Source of the DNA: Nostoc cf. commune SO-36
GTDB taxonomy: Bacteria; Cyanobacteriota; Cyanobacteriia; Cyanobacteriales; Nostocaceae
Assembly: GCF_023734775.1 (NCBI RefSeq)
Contig: NZ_AP025732.1
Span: 3,726,501 to 3,790,500, forward strand
Direction: 5' to 3'
Length of the DNA: 64,000 bases
The translations under genes and the position numbers were made by a program. The notes beneath the pieces are model-generated. The model worked only from the letters and a program-made list of their open reading frames with translations, did not search any database and was not told where the DNA came from. How positions within the stretch are numbered: position 1 is the first letter of the stretch; each line of letters opens with the position of its first letter. Below are positions 29,905 to 39,836 of the stretch, piece by piece.

Positions 29905-30687
29905 CTAACCGACGACTTGAATCGGGCCTTGCACACTTCCACTGATAAATTGTCTGATCAAGGGATGTTCTGTGTTGTATATCTCACTAACTGTACCTTG
30001 CCACTGCACTTTACCTTCATAGAGAAATATAAGTCTATCAGCTGTACGGCGGATAGTGCTGTCTTGGTGGGTAACAACAGCATAAGTACTACAAACTCCA
30101 TTTAAACATTGCAAATGGCGGATTAAATCTTCGATTACTGTTGAGGCAATAGGATCAAGTCCGGCTGTTGGTTCGTCGTATAGTAGAACTTCTGGCCCTT
30201 CTGAGGGACTATCGGGGTTAGACATAATTGCACGGGCAAAACTTACCCGTTTTCGCATTCCCCCGGAAAGTTCGGCTGGGTAGAGGTTGCTGATTGCTGG
30301 CAAACCTACCATCTCCAATTTCTCTTTTACCAAATTTTGAATGCGCGATCGCGGCAGCTTGGAATTTTGATAAAGTAGAAATCCCACATTTTCCTCCACC
30401 GTCAGGGAATCAAATAGCGCCGCCTGCTGAAACACCATGCCAATGCCAACCTGCTGGCTACCATCCTCAATTAAACCGTTTCGCCGCACTCCTTGCAGAT
30501 AAATTTCTCCTGCGTCGGGAGTAAGTAACCCCGCCATTATCCGCAAAATCGTTGATTTCCCAGTCCCTGATGGGCCAATAATCCCCAGTGCTTCTCCCCG
30601 GTAAATGGTCAAGTCTACATTATCTAGAACTTTATGGCTACCAAAGGACTTAGAAACACCTTTCAGTTCAATCAATGGTTCAGTCAT
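29905..30687 (-). CDS. ABC transporter ATPase, MlaF/Ttg2A type
   Basis: 260 residues with complete motifs: Walker A GPSGTGKSTILR, Q-loop VFQQAALFDSLTVEEN, signature LSGGMRKRVSFARA, Walker B LLYDEPTAGLDP, switch VVTHQDST. The PAELSGGMRKR form is typical of MlaF ATPases that power lipid transfer with an MlaE permease and an MCE protein. The MCE gene follows 158 bases downstream. No MlaE permease is in the window, which is common in cyanobacteria where it lies elsewhere. Confidence 0.92.
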   Translation of the reverse strand: MTEPLIELKGVSKSFGSHKVLDNVDLTIYRGEALGIIGPSGTGKSTILRIMAGLLTPDAGEIYLQGVRRNGLIEDGSQQVGIGMVFQQAALFDSLTVEENVGFLLYQNSKLPRSRIQNLVKEKLEMVGLPAISNLYPAELSGGMRKRVSFARAIMSNPDSPSEGPEVLLYDEPTAGLDPIASTVIEDLIRHLQCLNGVCSTYAVVTHQDSTIRRTADRLIFLYEGKVQWQGTVSEIYNTEHPLIRQFISGSVQGPIQVVG

Positions 30688-31372
30688 TAGTTATTAGTCA
30701 TTGGTCATTGGTGAGCCAGTGCCTTGGGCGAGTTACCCAATTTGTACTCCTTCACTCCGGGACAATTCCCCAAATGGAGAAGTAACTGGCGTTAGTGATA
30801 TACCCTTACAAAGAAGCAAGTTATTATATATAGTGGACGCACCAGAAGGAGCGTCATTAGTCAGCAGAAAATAAACAAATGACTACTGACAATTAACTAA
30901 GGACAAATGTGCCCAATAGTCATGTAATGCTTATTGGTAGGGAATTGTATAGTACATTATAAGTATATGATTACGATTCTGATTAGCAAACTTTATTTTT
31001 GTAGCATAATATTTGGTTATTTGCGATATTTAATTAATGTCCCAAAAATACCATCAATGCAACGCTTTGGAAGACACCGTAGTAATTGAATATCTCAGCG
31101 ATCGCAAACTCAGGCTCTACTTTTATGTAGATATCAACAAAGTAATTTAATAGTACAAATACACTAACCATTGTTGTAAATACTCATAGAAAAGCTATAA
31201 TAGTAAAAAAATTAAGATTTTTATATAAAAAAATAGCATTTATATTTAATTTTTTAAAATCAAAATATTTAGCTTATTGACTTATCTAAAAAGTCAATGA
31301 TCCGGAAATTGGCAAAATCCAAAATTATTCATTAGTATTGTAACAGTAATTGTTACAAATCATAATAAAATT
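30688..31372. other. Long AT-rich intergenic region
   Basis: 685 bases between divergent genes. A 37-codon frame at 31037-31150 (MSQKYHQCNALEDTVVIEYL, then SDRKLRLYFYVDINKVI) is suggestive of a short protein or relic, but has no ribosome-binding site I can support. The region 31180-31370 is very AT-rich, with TGTAACA-N6-TGTTACA (31337-31356) just before the next start, an operator-like inverted repeat. Confidence 0.45.
31337..31356. promoter_or_regulatory. Possible operator (inverted repeat) before the threonine-aldolase-like gene
   Basis: The sequence TGTAACA, six spacer bases, TGTTACA is a perfect 7-base inverted repeat ending 16 bases before the start codon. Its form and position suit a dimeric regulator; no regulator is assigned. 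Confidence 0.45.
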
Positions 31373-32419
31373 ATGAGTAGCCAATTAGAACAGTTTGCAA
31401 GTGATAATTCCTCTGGCATTTGTCCTGAAGCTCTGGAATATATGATTAGAGCAAATCAAGGTAGTGTTCCAGCTTATGGAAATGATGAATGGACTCAAAA
31501 AGCTACAGATTATTTTCGGGAACTCTTTGAAATTGATTGTGAAGTATTTTTTACCTTTAATGGTACAGCCGCAAATTCTTTATCTTTAGCTGCTCTTTGT
31601 CAGTCATATCATAGCGTCATTTGTCATGAAACATCTCATATAGAAACAGATGAGTGTGGCGCACCTGAGTTTGCATCTAATGGCTCTAAGCTGCTACTTG
31701 CTCAAGGTAAAAATGGTAAATTAACATCAGAGGCTATAGAAACAATTGTCACTAAACGCACTGATATTCATTATCCCAAACCTAAAGTTATTAGCATTAC
31801 CCAATCTACTGAATTAGGAACTTTATATTCTATTGAGGAACTTTTAAGTATTAAAGAAGTTGCGAACAAGCACAACTTAAAGGTTCACATGGATGGCGCT
31901 CGTTTTTCGAATGCAGTTGCTGCTATGAATAAAAGCCCTGCTGAAATTACTTGGAAAGCTGGAGTAGATGTATTGTGTTTTTGTGGTACAAAAAATGGCA
32001 TGGCATTAGGTGAAGCAATTCTTTTCTTCAACAAAACCTTAGCAGAGGATTTTGATTATCGATGCAAACAAGCAGGTCAGCTAGCCTCAAAAATGCGGTT
32101 TATTTCTGCTCCCTGGTTGGGTTTATTAGAAACTGGTGCTTGGCTCAAAAATGCTAGATATGCCAATCAATGTGCTGAATATCTAGAAAATCAACTATTA
32201 AACATAGAAGGCGTTGATTTGATGTTTCCTAGAGAAGCCAATGCCGTGTTTGTTAAATTACCTGAAGAAGTTATTCACAGCTTAAAAGCGAAGAATTGGC
32301 AGTTTTATACATTCATTGGTGTAGGAGGTGTACGTTTTATGTGTTCTTGGAACACTACTCAATCAAGGATTGATGAATTGATTAGTGATATTAAAAATGC
32401 GACTATTGACAAAAACTAA
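31373..32419 (+). CDS. Low-specificity threonine aldolase family (PLP enzyme)
   Basis: 348 residues, fold-type I PLP enzyme. The PLP lysine is in CFCGTKNGMALGEAILFF (near residue 207); the aspartate that contacts the pyridine N is in LKVHMDGARFSNAVAAM. The start SDNSSGICPEALEYMIRANQ and YGNDEWTQKA also fit. Threonine aldolases cleave threonine to glycine and acetaldehyde; related beta-eliminating lyases share the fold, so substrate is not certain. It is followed by a small wHTH-like gene on the same strand. Confidence 0.87.
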   Translation: MSSQLEQFASDNSSGICPEALEYMIRANQGSVPAYGNDEWTQKATDYFRELFEIDCEVFFTFNGTAANSLSLAALCQSYHSVICHETSHIETDECGAPEFASNGSKLLLAQGKNGKLTSEAIETIVTKRTDIHYPKPKVISITQSTELGTLYSIEELLSIKEVANKHNLKVHMDGARFSNAVAAMNKSPAEITWKAGVDVLCFCGTKNGMALGEAILFFNKTLAEDFDYRCKQAGQLASKMRFISAPWLGLLETGAWLKNARYANQCAEYLENQLLNIEGVDLMFPREANAVFVKLPEEVIHSLKAKNWQFYTFIGVGGVRFMCSWNTTQSRIDELISDIKNATIDKN

Positions 32420-32458
32420 ATATCAAATAAGTTCAGTAATCCTCAAACTGTGCCAATT

Positions 32459-32677
32459 ATGAATCCTATTAATCAGGCTATTTTAGAATCCCTGCGTTCT
32501 AGTGAGAAAACGGCTGGAGAATTAAAAGACATATTTAATTGTAGTTACAGCGTACTTGATAAAGCATTGCAGGATCTTCTTGACGCACAGGAGATTGAAG
32601 CAGGATGGAGTAATGATGATTGTTCAGCAAAAATTTATCGGCTCAAGCGCCAGCAACAATCGAGCATAAAGACATGA
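32459..32677 (+). CDS. Small winged-helix-like protein
   Basis: 72 residues. The pattern ILESLRSSEKTAGELKDIF then SYSVLDKALQDLLDAQEIEA resembles a helix-turn-helix with a short wing (DDCSAKIYRL). It starts 40 bases after the threonine-aldolase-like gene on the same strand, so it could be co-transcribed and may regulate it. The ATG at 32459 was preferred to the GTG at 32450. Confidence 0.55.
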   Translation: MNPINQAILESLRSSEKTAGELKDIFNCSYSVLDKALQDLLDAQEIEAGWSNDDCSAKIYRLKRQQQSSIKT

Positions 32678-32697
32678 GCCAAGATATGCAATTTGAA

Positions 32698-33230
32698 GAA
32701 GAATTCAGAAGTCAGAATGGGCTAAACCTTAGCTATCCGCTAACAGGAGTCAGAATCAATTGGATGGGGATTCAGACTAGGCTGTTGATTCTGTGCCTTT
32801 TTAGAAGTTAACAAATCATGCAAAATATGTGTAGTCATTGCGAGCTTTGCGAAGCAATCGCAAAATCTCTGGGATTGCTTCGCAAAGCTCGCAATGACAC
32901 AAGAGAGATTTTGACCTGACACAAAAATAGAAAAATAGTATGAGTCAAAAACGCCCAAATTTCATCAAAGTCAACAGCCTAGATTCAGACCCCAACCAAT
33001 TGTAGACACTGTGCAGACGATAGCGCAGCGTTAGCGACGCAGGAGCGTCTGGGGTTTTAAACCCGTTTATTCAGACGCTCTCTACGAGACGCTAAAAGCG
33101 TAGCTTGCTTCTCTGTAAGAGTACGCGGACTCGCTAACGCTGCGCTATCTACCAGTCGCACATAATTCAATTCTGTTAGCGATAGCGGGGCGTTTAGCCC
33201 ATTCTGGCTCCTGACTCCTGAATTCTGTTT
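32698..33230. repeat. Dispersed imperfect-palindrome repeat, copy 3, interrupted by another element
   Basis: Begins GAAGAATTCAGAAGTCAGAA and ends CTCCTGAATTCTGTTT, as copies 1 and 2. It is split by the element at 32777-32982. It also carries extra short inserts with CTCGCTAACGCTGCGCTATC and a CTTGCTTCTCTGTAAGAG-type motif near 33095. 33231-33410 contains no gene. Confidence 0.85.
32777..32982. mobile_element. 206-base MITE with CTAGGCTGTTGA ends and 7-base target duplication
   Basis: Terminal inverted repeats CTAGGCTGTTGA (32777) and TCAACAGCCTAG (ending 32982). It is flanked by ATTCAGA on both sides (32770-32776 and 32983-32989). Repeat copy 2 shows the site before insertion (GGGGATTCAGACCC). 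The core is the GTCATTGCGAGC palindrome. It encodes no transposase. Confidence 0.92.
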
Positions 33231-33410
33231 GATAAAAATTGTGTATCTCGGCTCAATATAGTCTGGTTATGAGTTTTGAGACTGAGTACTGGGGAAGAAA
33301 TTATGACTAAGATTTGGTTAGCATCCCAATCCCTATTCAAATCTTCCCATTACCCAGCCCCTAGAAGAGGTTTTCTGGATCTAAGCTGTAGTTTCAAAAG
33401 AAATAACCGA

Positions 33411-34511
33411 TCACGCTGAAATCGGCTCTTCAATATTTACCATCACAGCTTGTAGCTCCTTCGCTTTTTCCTCTGGTAAAGCATCATTGGCAAACATCCC
33501 TGCTGCAAGTTCGGTTCCCGCAAGATACTTCAGCCTTTCGCTTGTCCGATATGGGGGAAAAAACTCGGCGTGTAAATGCGCTTCTGGATGGGCTAAACCA
33601 TCAGTTGGCGCACCAAACCAAGCCATCAAGTAAGGAAACGGACGATTCCACAAGCCGTCATATTTAAGAGTGACAGTTTTTAACGCTTTGGCAAGTCCCC
33701 AACGTTGTTCTGGGGTAAGTCCCATAAAATTGCTAACTGGCTCTTTTGGTGCAATCCAAACTTCATAGGGGTAACGAGCGCATACCGGGACAAATGCGAT
33801 CGCATACTCATCTTCATAAATAATCCGTTGGTTGTCTGCAATCTCCTTCTGAATCAAGTCTTGCAGTAAACCCCGGTGATGTTTTTCATAATACTCCTGC
33901 TGCATTGACAGCATCCGCGCCGGAACAGGCGGTATAAAAGGATAGGCGTAAATTTGCCCGTGAGGATGGTGCAATGTTACACCCACCTCTACACCTTTAT
34001 TTTCAAAGGGCAGCACGTACTGAATTTGGGGATTTAGCCCTAGTTCACGGGTGCGATCGCCCCACACTTCTAACAGCAAATCTAAATGTTCTAACTCTAA
34101 GGAACTCAAGGTGGCACGGGCATCTTGAGTAAAAACCACTACCTCACAGGCTCCATTAGCTGGTAACGTTTCCACGATGGTATCGGGTGGATTGTTCGCT
34201 GTCGGAATCAATGAGGGAAAGCGGTTATCGAACACTGCCACATCATACTTACCTTGGGGTAGTTCCGTAGGAAAGTCAGGGTTGGTGGTAGGTGCAAGGG
34301 GGTTGTATTCTGGGGGCGGCATGAATGTCCGCCCTTGACGGTGACTAGCATAAGCTACCCATTCACCCCGCAAGGGATGCCAGCGCAGGTGGGGATTAGC
34401 TTGCACTGGCTCGTTACTAGGGCTAGGGGCTTCTAACTGACTAGTAATTGGGTAGCGACTGTATAACTTGAGTTTGCGTCCGTCCGGCTTTAACAGCTTG
34501 TGGGAGTACAT
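33411..34511 (-). CDS. galT: Galactose-1-phosphate uridylyltransferase
   Basis: 366 residues. It exchanges UMP between UDP-glucose and galactose 1-phosphate in the Leloir pathway. The active-site HPHGQ (in VGVTLHHPHGQIYAYPF, near 187) with the nucleophilic second histidine is intact. RWHPLRGEWVAYASHRQGRT, FDNRFPSL and HAEFFPPYRTSERLKYLAG are also present. Its start overlaps the end of the GH2 gene by 22 bases, so GH2 and galT are coupled: one releases a sugar, the other processes it. galK and galE are 14-24 kb away on the same strand. Confidence 0.95.
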   Translation of the reverse strand: MYSHKLLKPDGRKLKLYSRYPITSQLEAPSPSNEPVQANPHLRWHPLRGEWVAYASHRQGRTFMPPPEYNPLAPTTNPDFPTELPQGKYDVAVFDNRFPSLIPTANNPPDTIVETLPANGACEVVVFTQDARATLSSLELEHLDLLLEVWGDRTRELGLNPQIQYVLPFENKGVEVGVTLHHPHGQIYAYPFIPPVPARMLSMQQEYYEKHHRGLLQDLIQKEIADNQRIIYEDEYAIAFVPVCARYPYEVWIAPKEPVSNFMGLTPEQRWGLAKALKTVTLKYDGLWNRPFPYLMAWFGAPTDGLAHPEAHLHAEFFPPYRTSERLKYLAGTELAAGMFANDALPEEKAKELQAVMVNIEEPISA

Positions 34512-36349
34512 AATCCTTGTCCTGAGAGGGTTGCAGCGCGGATCGCCTCAATGGGAAATTTGGGAGTGCGATCGCCGTACAATAAACCGTTAGCTTCTTG
34601 GAAGGTATCTGTTAATTGTGTGTAACAGAATCCGCTAAATAGCTCAATGTCATTAACTGTTTTGAGCAGAGTAGCGTATTTCTTTTCTAATTCGGAAATA
34701 TTCGAGCAGTTTTCATATCCCCAAGCTTGATCTGCATTAGGTTGATCAAGAGGGGCGTAGGCAATCCCACCAAACTCGGTCAACATCACTGGTTGTCCCT
34801 GATGGGGATAATTGTCTAAGGTGAGGATACGACCTCCAGGGCGGCTACGCTCAAATAAATCTGATATCTGAATATCCGGTCTGTAGCGATGGGCTAATCG
34901 CTCAGGCTGGCGTTCATAGTCGTGAATAGCGAGGATGTCGGTATCCGTACTTTCCCAACCATCGTTACCAATTACTGGGCGAGTTGGGTCGAGAGTTTTA
35001 GTTAGGTGATACATTGCTAACACGTAGTTACGGTGAGCTGCTGTCTCAACCAAATTTGGCACTCCCCAAGATTCATTAAACGGCACCCACGCCACAATAC
35101 AAGGATGGCTAACATCTCGCTTAATGATTTCCGTCCACTCACGGGTCATGCGTTCCACGGCTTTCGGCGTGAAGCGGTAAGCGCTAGGCATCTCCTCCCA
35201 TACTAACAACCCTAAGACGTCTGCCCAATATAAAAAGCGGGGGTCTTCAATTTTTTGGTGTTTGCGTACTCCGTTAAAACCCATAGCTTTGACGAGTTCT
35301 ACATCACGTCGCAATGCTTCGTCATTGGGTGGAGTCATTAATGTATCAGGCCAGTAACCTTGGTCGAGAACTAGGCGTAGATAGTAGGGGCGACCGTTGA
35401 GCATAAAGCGATCACGCTGAATGCTGACAGTTCGCATTGCTGTATAAGATTGCACTTCATCTACAAGACGATCTTTATCCCATAGCTGAATTTCAGCATT
35501 TATCAGCGTCGGCTTTTCTGGACTCCACAGTAATTCATTGCGGCAGTCGTCAATACCCGGATCGCCCAAAACAATGCGGCGACTAATTTCGCCATTGAAT
35601 ACTTCATAAGTATCGTTTGCTAACACGCGATCGCCAGCACTGAGTTTAATTTTAACTCGTACACCTGAAGTAGGTAAATCACCAGCCAACCCAAGTTCAA
35701 ATCCAATTTCCCACCGTTCGCAGTCGGGAATCCAACGAAGATTACCGATATAAGCCTCGCCTACGCGCTCCAGCCAGACTGTCTGCCAAATACCACTTGT
35801 ACGAGGATACCAAATACTATGGGGTTGCAACTGCCAATCCTGTTTACCACGAGGTTTAGCGAGGTCGTGCGGATCGTCTTGCGCCCACACTGTCACCTTG
35901 GTTGTACCACTGTCATTTAAGGCACGGGTAATATCGAGGCTGAAAGAGGTGTGTCCGCCTTCATGCTCGCCGATGTATTTATCGTTTACCCACACACGAG
36001 CGTGATAATCCACAGCGCCAAAATGTAAAAGTAATCTCCCGTCCCCTGGTGGTGTATCAAATTCACGCTCGTACCAGCAGTTTGCATGAAACCCGCGATC
36101 GCCAATCCCACTTTTGGTAGATTCCGGTGCGAAAGGAACTTCTATATGATGAGACCATTGGGTTAAATCGCTGGGTTCAATGCATTTGCCTTGGTCATCA
36201 AATGCAAATTTCCACAGCCCGTTTAAATTGTGCCACTCTGAGCGTTTTAACAATGGCCGAGGGTGTGCTGTTACTGCTAAGTCCGCAAAATTACTATTAG
36301 TTTTAGAGGGTAATTTAACCTCATGATTTACCATATCTAACAATCTCAT
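34490..36349 (-). CDS. Glycoside hydrolase family 2 (beta-galactosidase/glucuronidase type)
   Basis: 619 residues, no signal peptide, so cytoplasmic. It has the GH2 order: jelly-roll sugar-binding domain (about 35-195; WYEREFDTPPGDGRLLLHFG), Ig-like domain (200-305), TIM barrel (310-619). The acid/base is Glu426 in FNESWG and the nucleophile Glu525 in LTEFGG. The family includes beta-galactosidase, beta-mannosidase, beta-glucuronidase and arabinosidases. Tight coupling with galT favours a beta-galactoside as substrate, but that is inference. It is much shorter than LacZ. Confidence 0.88.
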   Translation of the reverse strand: MRLLDMVNHEVKLPSKTNSNFADLAVTAHPRPLLKRSEWHNLNGLWKFAFDDQGKCIEPSDLTQWSHHIEVPFAPESTKSGIGDRGFHANCWYEREFDTPPGDGRLLLHFGAVDYHARVWVNDKYIGEHEGGHTSFSLDITRALNDSGTTKVTVWAQDDPHDLAKPRGKQDWQLQPHSIWYPRTSGIWQTVWLERVGEAYIGNLRWIPDCERWEIGFELGLAGDLPTSGVRVKIKLSAGDRVLANDTYEVFNGEISRRIVLGDPGIDDCRNELLWSPEKPTLINAEIQLWDKDRLVDEVQSYTAMRTVSIQRDRFMLNGRPYYLRLVLDQGYWPDTLMTPPNDEALRRDVELVKAMGFNGVRKHQKIEDPRFLYWADVLGLLVWEEMPSAYRFTPKAVERMTREWTEIIKRDVSHPCIVAWVPFNESWGVPNLVETAAHRNYVLAMYHLTKTLDPTRPVIGNDGWESTDTDILAIHDYERQPERLAHRYRPDIQISDLFERSRPGGRILTLDNYPHQGQPVMLTEFGGIAYAPLDQPNADQAWGYENCSNISELEKKYATLLKTVNDIELFSGFCYTQLTDTFQEANGLLYGDRTPKFPIEAIRAATLSGQGLCTPTSC

Positions 36350-36956
36350 CAGATTTTCTCCTTATAAATAACTCAATCAACCCTTGCTATCAGTTAAATT
36401 TAGGCCCAAATATTTGGATTGCCAGATATAGCATGAGTTTTTAGCCAATCATTTATTGATCGGTTGGAGCTAGTAGTAGTAGATTTTTTTTGTAGTCAAT
36501 ACTGATACCTTCTGCACTTAAGTGTTGAAGTATAACAATAAGTTTATATACGCCTAGCTCGTGACATTATGGCATATACATCATCAATCTTTGCCAGGTT
36601 ATCTAGAAAAAAAAGTATTAAATTTAGGTTGCTACTACATATCATAAATCTGCCACACAATAAACTACTAGTGATGAACAGTTTATATATAAATTTTTTA
36701 AGTAATTTTTTGACAATTATTTATTAATCAAAAAGCATTAGCAAACGAAAGTAAAATGAATAAAATCAGATTATATAAGAAGATAACGAAAGCATTCATT
36801 GAATATTGGTAGATAGATGGCATTTTTGCCTGCAACACGAGAAAGCCAGTCTCAAACAAACTTTTACATTGTCTCGTCCCAGCCGGAAGCTGGAAACGAG
36901 ATTTGAAAGCAGTTTTACCTTAAGTTGACACCAATGGTCGAAGTGTGCGCCCTACC
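36350..36956. other. AT-rich intergenic region with one hairpin repeat
   Basis: Contains the promoter region of the GH2-galT pair and a hairpin TCTCGTCCCAGCCGGAAGCT... at 36872-36901 (TCTCGT / ACGAGA arms). A short motif TAAGTTGACACCAATG at 36921 recurs near 46244. No gene is seen. Confidence 0.5.
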
Positions 36957-37252
36957 CTAGGCTGTTGACTTTGATGAAATTTGGGCGTTTTTGACTCATA
37001 CTATTTTTGTGTCAGGGAAAAATCTCTCTTGTGTCATTGCGAGCTTTGCGAAGCAATCGCAAAATCTCTGGGATTGCTTCGCAAAGTTCGCAATGACTAC
37101 ACATATTTTGCATGATTTGTTAACTTTAGGACTTACGCAAGAGTTAGGGAATAACGAACCACAGAGCCGCAGAGGACACGGAGAAATAAGAGTTTCAGAG
37201 ATATTTTGCGTAAGTCCTAAACTTCTAAAAAGGCACAGAGTCAACACCCTAC
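36957..37252. mobile_element. Second copy of the CTAGGCTGTTGA MITE, in reverse, interrupted by another MITE
   Basis: The left end CTAGGCTGTTGA is at 36957; the right end TCAACACCCTAC, ending 37252, is a degraded partner. It is flanked by CCCTACC on both sides (36950-36956 and 37253-37259), again a 7-base duplication. The body is the inverted counterpart of 32777-32982, with a 93-base element inside. It lies immediately after the stop codon of the KAP gene. Confidence 0.9.
37127..37219. mobile_element. 93-base MITE with TAGGACTTACGCA ends, nested in the previous element
   Basis: Perfect 13-base inverted ends TAGGACTTACGCA / TGCGTAAGTCCTA, flanked by AACTT on both sides (37122-37126 and 37220-37224). 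In the 32777 copy of the host element the same place reads TTAACTTCT-type sequence without the insert (as its complement AGAAGTTAAC), giving the empty site. A longer member lies at 45686-45821. Confidence 0.93.
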
Positions 37253-37261
37253 CCCTACCCC

Positions 37262-39124
37262 CTACCTTCCTTCTACCTCTTCGGTCAATTCTTCCAATTC
37301 CTTGAGGTGTTGTGCGTTCACAAGCCATTCTTGTTCATAGTTATATTTATCTGCATCATATTGACTTTGTTGCTCTTTTAGAGATGCAATCTCATGATTA
37401 ATTATTGGTAATGCTTTCCCTTGGATAATTACTTTTTTTAGCAACTCAAACCGTGATGTTTCATCAATTTGACGCAAGAGTTGTGAAATACAACGCCTGA
37501 TAATAACTTCATTGCCAAAATCAAGAATGCCCTTAGATTCATTATCTGGAGATAATAATTGTTCGCTTACATCAAGCAAAGCTTCCACAACGGAGGGAAT
37601 ATAATTCACAGGAATGTCCTGTTTAGTGGAATTCTCTAGCTGTTCTACAAATACCCTAGCTTGTGTTGTACCGCCTGGAAGTTTTTGTTTAGTAAGTTCT
37701 ATCAGATAGGTTCTAAAATTGTCTGCATCTTCTACTAAACCAAGAATAATTTTTATCTGAATATTAGACAGTTCGCCTGCTGATAACGATAGGCGAAAAT
37801 AAACAGGAAACATTTCTAAACTACATACACGTAGCTGATCACGCCATTGCAACTCTTCTTTTTTATCTAAATAGGTCTTAACCAAAATGGATTTTAACTT
37901 GGGGAAAAGATGCATGAGCAGGTTTTTAACAGGCTGCTTATCTTCATCTCGCAGTTGGGCAATCCAGGTATTCAAAATGTTTTTTAGTTCGTCTCTTGAA
38001 GGGTTTGCCTCTCCTACAAAAATATGAGGATTTTGATGAATTATGCTATACAGCACTTCCGGCAGCTATGAGGTACATCCTCAAAGCTAAAAGCTATGTT
38101 AGGAGAGAGGCAATAAGAAAAACTGTATTGCATAATAGCGGGAAGCGCTGTATATCTTTGGGCAAAAGACTCGCAAAGACTCAATAGCAATGAAATCAAC
38201 AGGATTTACTTCATCTTTTACTGGTGGATACGTCACTGTTAAAGTGTTAACAAAACGAACAATATCGCGGATATTAGTAATAAAATGATCTATTGCTTGA
38301 AAGTAAATATCACCCCAGCGAACTTGGTTAATTCGTTGTTTTGGTGCTTGAGCAAATATATTATCAAGCTTGTCAAAAAGCAACCTGCGAAGTGAGGTTT
38401 TATCCGGAAGAGGTAACTCAAAACTCACTTGTATAATTTTTTCTAAATATGCTTCTCCAGATGTTTCTTTACTATCTGCAATTGTTTTCACGATAACTTC
38501 TTTGTCAAAGACCAGAAGATAAACAACGTTAGTAAAATTCCGCATTGCTTTAAAAATACGAAATAACTGCTTGATATCTTCAGCAGCTAACCGATCAATA
38601 TCGTCAATTGTGACGACTATTCGGCGCTGTTGCTGTACTAACGTATCTTCTACTTCTTCTTTTAATTGGGCAGCTTCCTTGTCCTTATCATCTAATAATG
38701 TTGCTAATGCTTTGCCAGTTTGAGCATAAGGTAGAGGAATGTCTGAAATAATGGTGGCAAAATCAGCGAGTCTCTCTTTCAAACCTTTTGGCACAGATGA
38801 CTCTTTGCTTAAAACGTTTTGTAACTGGTCAAAAAAGCGCCTTGTAATATTTTCGTGTCCAGATAATAACCAGGGATTAAAAGGAACAATGATTGGTTGC
38901 TCCTCATCTGGCTTTTGCTGAAGATAGTGAACTACAAAGTTTAATAGTGTAGATTTGCCAGAGTTCCAAGAACCGTAAACTGCAATAACGAAGCCTTCAG
39001 GAAAGGTCATTTTGCAAATGCTGTCTGCTAGATATTTGGCGAAGTTGGCATATCCTAGCAGGTCTTTTTCAGGATCAACTAAGGAGCTATCTGCCGATAT
39101 ATCGTTAATTTCCGTCTGTGCCAT
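37262..39124 (-). pseudogene. KAP-family P-loop NTPase broken by a MITE
   Basis: The N-terminal part has Walker A (YGSWNSGKSTLLNFVV), Walker B with the KAP aspartates (IVVTIDDIDRLAAEDIKQLF) and RDIVRFVNTL. It then runs to FIAIESLRVFCPKIY, where a 100-base element adds in-frame stops. The frame resumes SIIHQNPHIFVGEANPSRDE and continues to a helical C-terminus ending EELTEEVEGR. Element plus TA duplication is 102 bases, so removal gives an unbroken protein of about 586 residues. KAP NTPases often act at membranes or in phage defence. Restart at an internal codon might still give the N-terminal ATPase alone. Start set at ATG 39124 (MAQTEIND). Confidence 0.9.
38051..38150. mobile_element. 100-base MITE with CAGCRCTTCC ends and TA target duplication
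   Basis: Ends CAGCACTTCC and GGAAGCGCTG are inverted repeats with one mismatch. The element is bounded by TA on both sides. TA duplication is typical of the IS630/Tc1-mariner group, so a relative of that group probably moved it. No coding capacity. Confidence 0.9.
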
Positions 39125-39836
39125 AAAAAAGTTTTTTATTTTATTTATACTGCGATCGTGGCACATTTAGGAGAATGAGAAATCATACCTCACGATAGAG
39201 ATTTTTAGTGAAATAGTTTTTCAAGGCTTATGCAATTGGTTCGATATTAGTTGTTGAGCATCGCTGTAATTAGGAGGTTAAACTTCAAATATTACTCTTA
39301 CTATTGGTCATATAAATACAGGATTATTTATGCCTATGTGTACTAGTGCCAGCTAAATTTTAGGATTTCTATATAAAGGTATTAATTCTCAAGAATGATT
39401 TTGAAAAATTTTCATGATTTTATCTTCACAAAACCTTAATTAACTGCTACAAATATTTATTAAACCTAAGCTTTTAGCAAAATCTTCATAAAATTAGCTT
39501 TATGTCAATTAATTGACTTATTAGAACTGATTGGATTAAAAACTCTAACCGCAGTTATACAGCATAATTCACAATTCAGAATGGGCTAACAGCAATAAAA
39601 CAAGCTTACTACCTAGCTTCAGACTTAGTTGGTGTACTTTACCAGCTTGAAATCCACTGGATGTTAGTCATTTCTGTTAAAGCTGTTTATAGTCAATACT
39701 TACTATAGGCTAGTCTTCGGGACAAGTAAGCAATTGCAATGCCTTAGAACTGATTGATGAAAGATTATATAAATTTTACCAATTATGGCTAATAGTAGCT
39801 ATAACAATTTAACTCTTTAAATATTGATTAGATAAT
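39125..39836. other. AT-rich intergenic region between divergent KAP and MFS genes
   Basis: About 710 bases, strongly AT-rich, with no frame, RNA or repeat end that I can support. It must contain the promoters for both neighbours if they are still active. Confidence 0.5.
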
